DNA from: Ichthyophonus hoferi
Taxonomy: Eukaryota; Opisthokonta; Ichthyosporea; Ichthyophonida; Ichthyophonidae
Direction of reading: 5' to 3'
DNA length: 26,362 nt
Assembly (NCBI GenBank): GCA_002751075.1
Contig: NAOQ01000294.1
Span: 9,739-36,100 of the forward strand
Shown: piece by piece, positions 19,951 through 26,362 of the stretch
Layout: each line of letters begins with the position of its first letter
Position numbering within the stretch: the stretch's first letter is position 1
Program-made: the position numbers and the translations under genes
Notes under the pieces: model-generated
The model's input: the letters and a program-made list of their open reading frames with translations, nothing else
What the model was told of the DNA's origin: nothing
Database searches by the model: none

Positions 19951-22900
19951 CTAATTCTTACTGGCAGACTTGAGACTTTCACTTCTTAGTGTATTTAAAT
20001 CCTTTCGTACTTGTACTATCTTTTTGGACGACCCATGTGCTTTCATACTAAGGAAAAGAGAGGGAGAGGAAGAGGGAGAGGTGTTAGAAAATAGAATAGA
20101 TACTATAGGACTAATATAGCACCCTACCTACTTAGTTAGTGTATAATTTATGCAATGGAACATGTAGACACTCTGTAGCATAATAATGATATAGCTATTA
20201 CTATACATAAAGCTAAAAACAAACCAATTGATTTAGGTTTCACTATTTGTGTGTATGATTATATATTTTGAAATAAAGAAAAAGGTAAAGTGAGGGATTT
20301 AAAGATGTATATGTTATGCTTATAATGTGCTATTCATATATACTGATGAGTTTCTAATTATATAGAACCTATATACAAAGCATATATAGGCATATATACA
20401 TACCTGTCGATCTGTTCCTCCAAATCCAGACAATCTTTCTTTAAACTATTTATATTTTTAACAGTTTGGATGGATTGGTCACAATTCTAGAAGGTGAAAT
20501 GTCATTGAATGGTTAGTTGTATATGGTATATAGTATATGTGTATATGCTACTAGGTCGAATACTAAGTATAATTTAACAAGCCCCGTAATATTATCACCA
20601 TTTTAAAGGTGAAATACCATTGGCTAGTTGGTTTTATATACTATATTAGAGATGTATATGGTGCATGGTATATGGTATATGATACTATGTAGAACATTAA
20701 ATATAATTTAATAATTCCCTTAATAATATTGCACAAATTCACCAAGGTAGTATTGAAATTTGTTAATTAATTAATTAGCTAGTTTAAAATTGTTATTTAA
20801 TACAGCTCCATTCGTTGTTTAAAAGAGAATGTAGTGGAGAGAGGTTTTAATATAAAATTTAAATGTAAATATCAAATCAATCTTGCTTATTATACTTTAT
20901 TGCTCAATTCATATTTGTACTAGCAATATAATGCATATATACTATTGGCTTTTGGTGTTAATATTTCATAAACCAATGATAGAGTGAAAATAAAATCAAT
21001 AGACTAATAACATTATCATATTAGTTTTATCCATACAACAATAAAAAAAGCAGAGTTAGATAGATAAATAGATAGATTGGAATAGCTAAAAAAGGAAAAT
21101 ATATGAGTTATCATACACCAATCATTGTAGTTAAAGATATAATATTACTCGTAGTTTTTCATATTTAAAAATCAAATTATATATATACCAATCAGATCAT
21201 ACATATATAACGAAAAAAACTATGATCACCACACCACAATCTTATATATATATATATATTCTAGAGGTTATTCTGTCTTAAATATAGCATGCCAATATGA
21301 TTCGGCAATTAAACTCACATTATGTGGTATATATATATAGTCAGGCTGTAGGCATATTAAACTGAAACAGGAAGTGTGTGCGTAATGAAGTCATTGGAAC
21401 AATAATCCAATCATATAAGCCCATCGATGGTGTATATTACACATAGAATAGACATATAGAAGATTGTTATTTGTTTTACAGGTTTTAAAAATATATAAAA
21501 AATCTAGCAGAGACACAATTGGTTAACAGCTAGTCCAATCAAATATTTGGGCGACCAAACTGTGGCCAATGAAAAACAGCTTAGACCCAGATTTAGTAAT
21601 ATATACTCTATATATAGGTCTATGAAAATCGTGTACCAATGGGAATACATATTAAGCATGCATGCAGTACCTTATGGATATCTATTACTAGGGTGGATGT
21701 CTCTTTGGCAGTGGAACTGCTCTTGGTATGCTGATATTCCACCAATTATAAGTTAGATCGTTATCTCTATAGATCATACCATTAACAAATACAAATACAT
21801 AAAAACAGAAGGTAAAGGTAGAAATAAAAAAGTGAATGTAAATATATATATGAACACTAATATACACACGAAGAAATATAATTATAAACCTTATATATAT
21901 AATATAGAACGTCAATACACAAGTGCTCATAAAATTGTTATCACTTAGTGTGTCCAATAGAAAGGACTTATATATCTATGAACATAATTATATAACCAAT
22001 TAATACCAAAGTGATATACCATATCCAGTAAGAACTACTAATATAAAGACATAAATACATTAAAAAAATTAATAAATAAATAATATAACATATATATATA
22101 ATAATAATAAATAAATAATGAATACATAATATGGAATAAATAACAAATAACAAATAAATTAACAACCAACCAAACCAAACAACGTATATACTAACACATA
22201 CACCTACCTGGTCAACAAGTGTTCTTGCTTCCATGAATATTTTTTCTAACAATCTCTCTTTCTTCTTTAAATCTACTTCAATGTTTCGAGTCTCCCTTAT
22301 GATCTAGAAAGAAAGCGTATGTTTAATGTTATGATCTTTTTACTACCCTTACCATTATTATTATCATTTTCTTATCTTATGATGTTTTGCTAAGTTTTTT
22401 ATCTCTTTCTTTCATATTATTTCTCCAGGGTTTTAGTGATATGTTTTTAATGTTGAAACATTTTATATAAAACGTTTTTAAATCCAACCACTTTTTCCTA
22501 ATTACATATGAATTTCACATACTAAGGACATGAGAAATAGACTGAGAGAAAAAATGTATGCATAGGAAAATAATAATATCATATGAATAACTGCATAGAT
22601 ACACAAAGTTTAATATAGAAAAATAAAAATAAATCACACATATATAAGACAGTGTTCGAGACAGAAATACAAAAAAACCATGTATAGATATATGTATGGC
22701 AGTAAAATAGAGATATGTATAGTTGTTTTTAAACATAGAGACAAATTTAAGAAGAAAAATACTTTAGAACAATTGTTAAAAAACAAACACATACGCCTAT
22801 ATACATATGTATATATGCATACATAAGATAGGAATATAGAAGGAGATATAAATCAAACAATATGCATGCAGATCAGTATAAATGATATAACAATACAGAC

Positions 22901-25748
22901 ATATACCTATACCTATACCTATACCTATACCTATACATATACATATACATATACATACACATACACATACACATACACATATATATATACATATATAAAC
23001 CTATCTATCTATATGACATATGGTCAATAATAATAATACATTATCAGAATAAAAATTAAACCTATATAAGGCTAATTACCTCGGTAAGGTCACGTTGTTG
23101 TAGACTTAGGCTACCAATCATTTCATATATACGGTCTGTGTAGTCCTTTCGTCGAATCGTTCCTTTTATGAGTGAAACCTCATCCTATCATCAATCAAAG
23201 ATTATTAATCTTGTTAGCGAGGGAGCTATAGGTTGGCATAATATAGAAAACAAGTAGCATTTATATTATAAGTATACAAGTATAACAATATAATATGATA
23301 CGGAAAAAAAAAATTGTAACAATGTCAATAAGCACCGAAATATAACCTACCTTTAACTTGATCGTCTGCTTTTCTTTGTTTTCCAATTGGCTGCCCAAGA
23401 GATTAATATCCTTGTTTAGACGATGGATCTCACTTTCACATCTCTCTATATCATTCTGTTAGAGAGAGTATAAGAAAAAGAAAAAGAAAGTTTAAATCTA
23501 AAATTTACAATAAAACATAAATAAAAATAAAAATAAAGTTTTAGTTTTAATTTTAAATAGAATAGAATAAAAGTATGTGATGCGAGAAATGTATGATTTG
23601 AGGTTTAAATGTATTATTTAGAGGTATATATATCTGGACATCCATTGGCTTATATATATATATATAATTATATATTATATCTCTGGTAAAAAATAGAAAA
23701 TAAGATTGTGAAAAAAAAAGTAAAACAAAAACAGAATAGAGAGAGATAGATAGAAATAACAGATTATATTAAAGTTCTGCAGTCATATAAGACGAAGATA
23801 GAATAAAAAGAGGTAAGCCTACTATAAAAATATTATAAAATATGGTAGGGTATAGTGGAATATAATATCATATAATATAACATAATACAACACACTAAAA
23901 TACAATACAAAACAATCAAATAAATTACAATACGCTACAATGCATAATTCAATAAAGGCATCCAATAAACAATTTTTATTAAAATACCAACCAATCTAGA
24001 GTCTTGAATATTTTTCAAATATTTCAATTGATCCACCAATGAACAGCGATGTTCCAGCCACTGACGACTCAATTCCTAAATTACCATAGCAACACCAATA
24101 AGATATTGTTAACATGCAGCGATCACATACCATTGTAGAAATCATATGAGCATATTATAGGGTTTAGTAGAATATAATATAATATAATATAATACAATAC
24201 AACACAATATCATAAATAATACCATTTATATTATACTTTAAAAAGAATAATTGCTTTTAACTTTAAAGAGGAATTGGTGCATTAAAATTATATAAGTAAC
24301 TTATACTACAATTGGAAGGCTATTGTCCAATAAAGGTGCGTAGTTATATTTTAGTTCAAACCAATAGTATTATGCTGTTATAAAACATCAATCAATTAAT
24401 AGTATACAGCTTAAAGCAAGTTATAATCACTTATGTCAATAAGCATTTAAAAATGTTTACAATGGAGATAGTATATATATATGCATAGATATGTATATAT
24501 GTATGTATGTATGTAGGTAGGTAGGTAAATGTGTATATACGTATATTAACACATAAAAGGTCTGTGAATGCTTCTCTTAATTAAAGAACTGGCAACCCTA
24601 TAGTGTTTAGCGGCCTATAATGGGTTATCGTTAAATAGGATAAAGCTATGTTAACCTATAGTAGGTGTAGATAGTAACCTGGCAAAATATTAATATACCC
24701 AATTATATTATATAGATATTAATATTTCTAATTGTATTATATAGACATTAATGTGTGAAAACCAGTACTGGGTGTATATATTTCCTTAACTATATGTGGT
24801 TACAATAGGTACATATCAAGCCAATTCGTTAGGGTATATTATATCGATTACAATATCCCAAGGAAACCTATATACAGAAACAGTAGAAAATTAATATTAA
24901 AAATTAAAATGGTAATTATGAAAAATAACAGGGAAGAAAATATTAAAATCACGGGTACCTCTAAGCGACTTGGATTCTCCTTTGCAGGTTTTAAATTCAA
25001 TACATCATTTGACCCTAGATCGAGGTATGACGTGGTTCATTAATTAAATAAATATATGCACCAATGGGATCCTCATGCACTAGCACAGAAAAATAGGGTA
25101 ATAGTAATACATATATATATATATGTATCTATATACTAACTGTGTGGGGTTTAATCGCAATAATTCCTTTTATAGACCTCTCGCAGTATCATACTTTTCA
25201 ATTTATTTTAATGCTTTACATCCATTGAACCTAGCTCTTAGACACGAGTAGCATATAGTTTAATATTTAACAATCGGTTTTAATGAAGAATTATTTAATT
25301 ACCATTTAATTACTATGATCTGTCATATCTTGCTAAGGTTAAACTTTAAATCTTATATGTGAAATGTAGAGATATAATTGGACTTTGAATGTAGTAAAAT
25401 ATATATTTTTTTAAAAAAAATTAACTAGAGACAGATATAGGCAGATAGAGTTCATTAAAAATTATCCTGTGTATGGTCGATAATAATAGAAAGTATTTTG
25501 TTTTTATATATACTATAGATAGTATATATAGCATAACATAGAGAAAAATGAAATAATATAATATAAAACAATATATATATATATATAGTAATACTATTGT
25601 ATATATAGCAATATTATTGTATAGCTATCCATATCTCTATATCTATCTATATATATTATATACCTTTTGCAATCATATCCTTTGCCATTTGGTATGTATT
25701 CTCTTGAGTGATTATCTTATTTTGCACCTCTATCGCCTGTCCTTTCAA
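19951..25748 (-). CDS. CCDC22: Coiled-coil domain-containing protein 22, C-terminal exons
   Basis: Nine exons in gene order: 25748-25664, 25014-24959, 24075-23992, 23455-23351, 23184-23080, 22303-22208, 21730-21671, 20486-20404, 20047-19951. All introns are GT-AG and every phase fits, 771 bases, 256 residues plus TAG; the 5' part lies beyond the right edge. CCDC22 is a core subunit of the CCC part of the Commander complex (with CCDC93 and COMMD proteins), which supports endosomal recycling of membrane cargo. Recognition rests on ELSRQWLEHRCSLVDQ (family ..QWEKHR..L), KDYTDRIYEMIGSLSLQQ (family YTxRILEIVGNIxKQ), DIHKNCDQSIQTV (family ALHENCSQLIQTI), DLEEQIDR, and a tail KKIVQVRKDLNTLRSES (family LEKIREDYRALRQEN). 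The whole part is coiled coil. Human CCDC22 is 627 residues, so about 40% is seen. The 60-base seventh exon (HTKSSSTAKETSTL) is Ser/Thr-rich and diverges from the conserved FKDAKKDDAVRKAYKYL stretch; its acceptor (AATATCAG) is the weakest, and AAG twelve bases on could serve instead. Confidence 0.93.
20490..20745. repeat. Degenerate tandem duplication next to a CCDC22 acceptor
   Basis: 20490-20603 and 20606-20745 are related: both begin AAGGTGAAATNNCATTG, continue TAGTTG then TATATGGTATAT, and end near ATATAATTTAA, then CC, TAATATT and CACCA. Read on the minus strand, each carries the pyrimidine tract ATTTCACCTT; only the copy beside the exon keeps the CTAG acceptor. Confidence 0.65.
22905..22995. 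repeat. Hexamer array ACCTAT / ACATAT / ACACAT
   Basis: Three successive homogeneous blocks of related hexamers (about five, three and four units) ending in a TA run, in a CCDC22 intron. Confidence 0.9.
23860..23945. repeat. AATAT/AATAC pentamer tract
   Basis: Degenerate pentamers (TATAATATAACATAATACAA) in a CCDC22 intron; a sister tract lies at 24168-24215 on the other side of the 23992-24075 exon. Confidence 0.75.
24474..24545. repeat. TATG/TAGG tetranucleotide microsatellite
   Basis: TA run, then (TATG)n passing into (TAGG)n, in a CCDC22 intron. Confidence 0.85.
24701..24775. repeat. Dispersed repeat, copy B (partner at 8181-8255)
   Basis: Same-orientation partner of 8181-8255: two tandem TATTATATAGAYATTAAT units and a CCAGTACTGGG tail. 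It lies in a CCDC22 intron, so the pair is a genome repeat rather than part of either gene. Confidence 0.7.
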
Positions 25749-25854
25749 CTGCAAAACAATTACAGAGAAAGAGAGGGAGAGAATGTAGTGGTTAGCATAG
25801 AACGTAGTCGAGGGGGAAGAACGAGAAAGAACAAGAGAGACCGAAGGTTGATAT

Positions 25855-26140
25855 TATTCTACTGTTATACTATTTTATTACTATACTATTATACTGTTGT
25901 ATTAATATATTAATATACTATTCTACTGTTAAGCCCTTATGTTACTATACTAAGATACTATTATATTATCTATTATACTATTAAGCTACCATACTGTTAT
26001 ATTGTTATACTATTTACTATACTATTATACTATTATACTATTATACTATTATACTATCTACTATACTATTATACTGTTATACTATTATACTATTATACTG
26101 TTATATTATTTATTATACTATTCTACTACTATATCCGAAT
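25855..26140. repeat. Decamer array TTATACTATT
   Basis: About 25 degenerate decamers of TTATACTATT, with CTGTT and TTACTATACT variants, upstream of the first visible CCDC22 exon. Confidence 0.92.
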
Positions 26141-26210
26141 AATATCAGAAAGTCATTAGCCTCGTTGTCTCAACCACACAGAATAACCTGTGAGGTTATC
26201 TAATATATAC

Positions 26211-26362
26211 AAACATTAATATCTTTTATATTAGTATATGTACACATATAAACATTAATATCTTTTATGTTAGTATATGTACACATATAAACATTAATAT
26301 CTTTTATATTGGTATATGTACACATATAAACATTAATATCTTTTATATTAGTATATGTACAC
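26211..26362. repeat. 39-base tandem repeat running off the window
   Basis: Units begin at 26211, 26250, 26289 and 26328, each AAACATTAATATCTTTTATR then TTAGTATATGTACACATAT. Copies differ by only one or two bases, so the array is young. 25749-26210 before it holds only the decamer array and unique AT-rich sequence. Confidence 0.95.

Noticed and set aside
1-26362. CRISPR array or bacterial operon
   Set aside because: Repeats are contiguous satellites without unique spacers, and the genes have spliceosomal introns.

Overview
This is an AT-rich eukaryotic window (roughly 70% A+T by eye) with short coding exons, canonical GT-AG introns of about 70-1200 bases, and many microsatellites. The recognisable genes are animal-type (HEATR6, CCDC22, a ZIP1-3-like zinc transporter, decayed calcium-binding EGF exons). 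This suggests an early-branching or otherwise compact invertebrate. A sponge is possible, but nothing here settles it.

Layout. 155-5844 (+) holds the last nine exons of HEATR6, all in phase. 7711-9079 (-) holds a candidate three-exon gene for a 108-residue protein I do not recognise; it ends in a FFAT-like (VAP-binding) motif and has a TATA box and a poly(A) signal in plausible places. 10063-11142 (-) is an intronless SLC39/ZIP transporter. 11979-12115 (-) is a second copy of the middle exon of the small gene, with the same length, same phases, same splice sites and an open frame, so the duplicated family brackets the ZIP gene. 12580-12855 is a three-unit degenerate tandem repeat with tRNA B-box-like cores. 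12908-15133 (-) is a dead Ty1/copia fossil. 16631-17763 (+) holds three decayed EGF exons. 17992-19717 (+) holds five candidate exons of a gene I cannot name. 19951-25748 (-) holds the last nine exons of CCDC22, again in phase throughout. 26211-26362 starts a 39-base tandem repeat that runs off the end.

How they relate. HEATR6 and CCDC22 are housekeeping genes cut by the two window edges: their 5' parts lie outside. The stretch between them (about 6-19.9 kb) is the accessory part: the transporter, the duplicated small-gene family, the fossil element and the decayed EGF exons. The unidentified plus-strand gene and CCDC22 converge tail to tail about 230 bases apart. The most interesting points are the FFAT-like small gene and its paralogous exon, a 22-base minisatellite built from a 3' splice site, and a strong local excess of CCAAT/ATTGG pentamers in the introns of the two large genes. 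Exon joins, phases and counts were worked out by hand from the sequence. No database or software was used.
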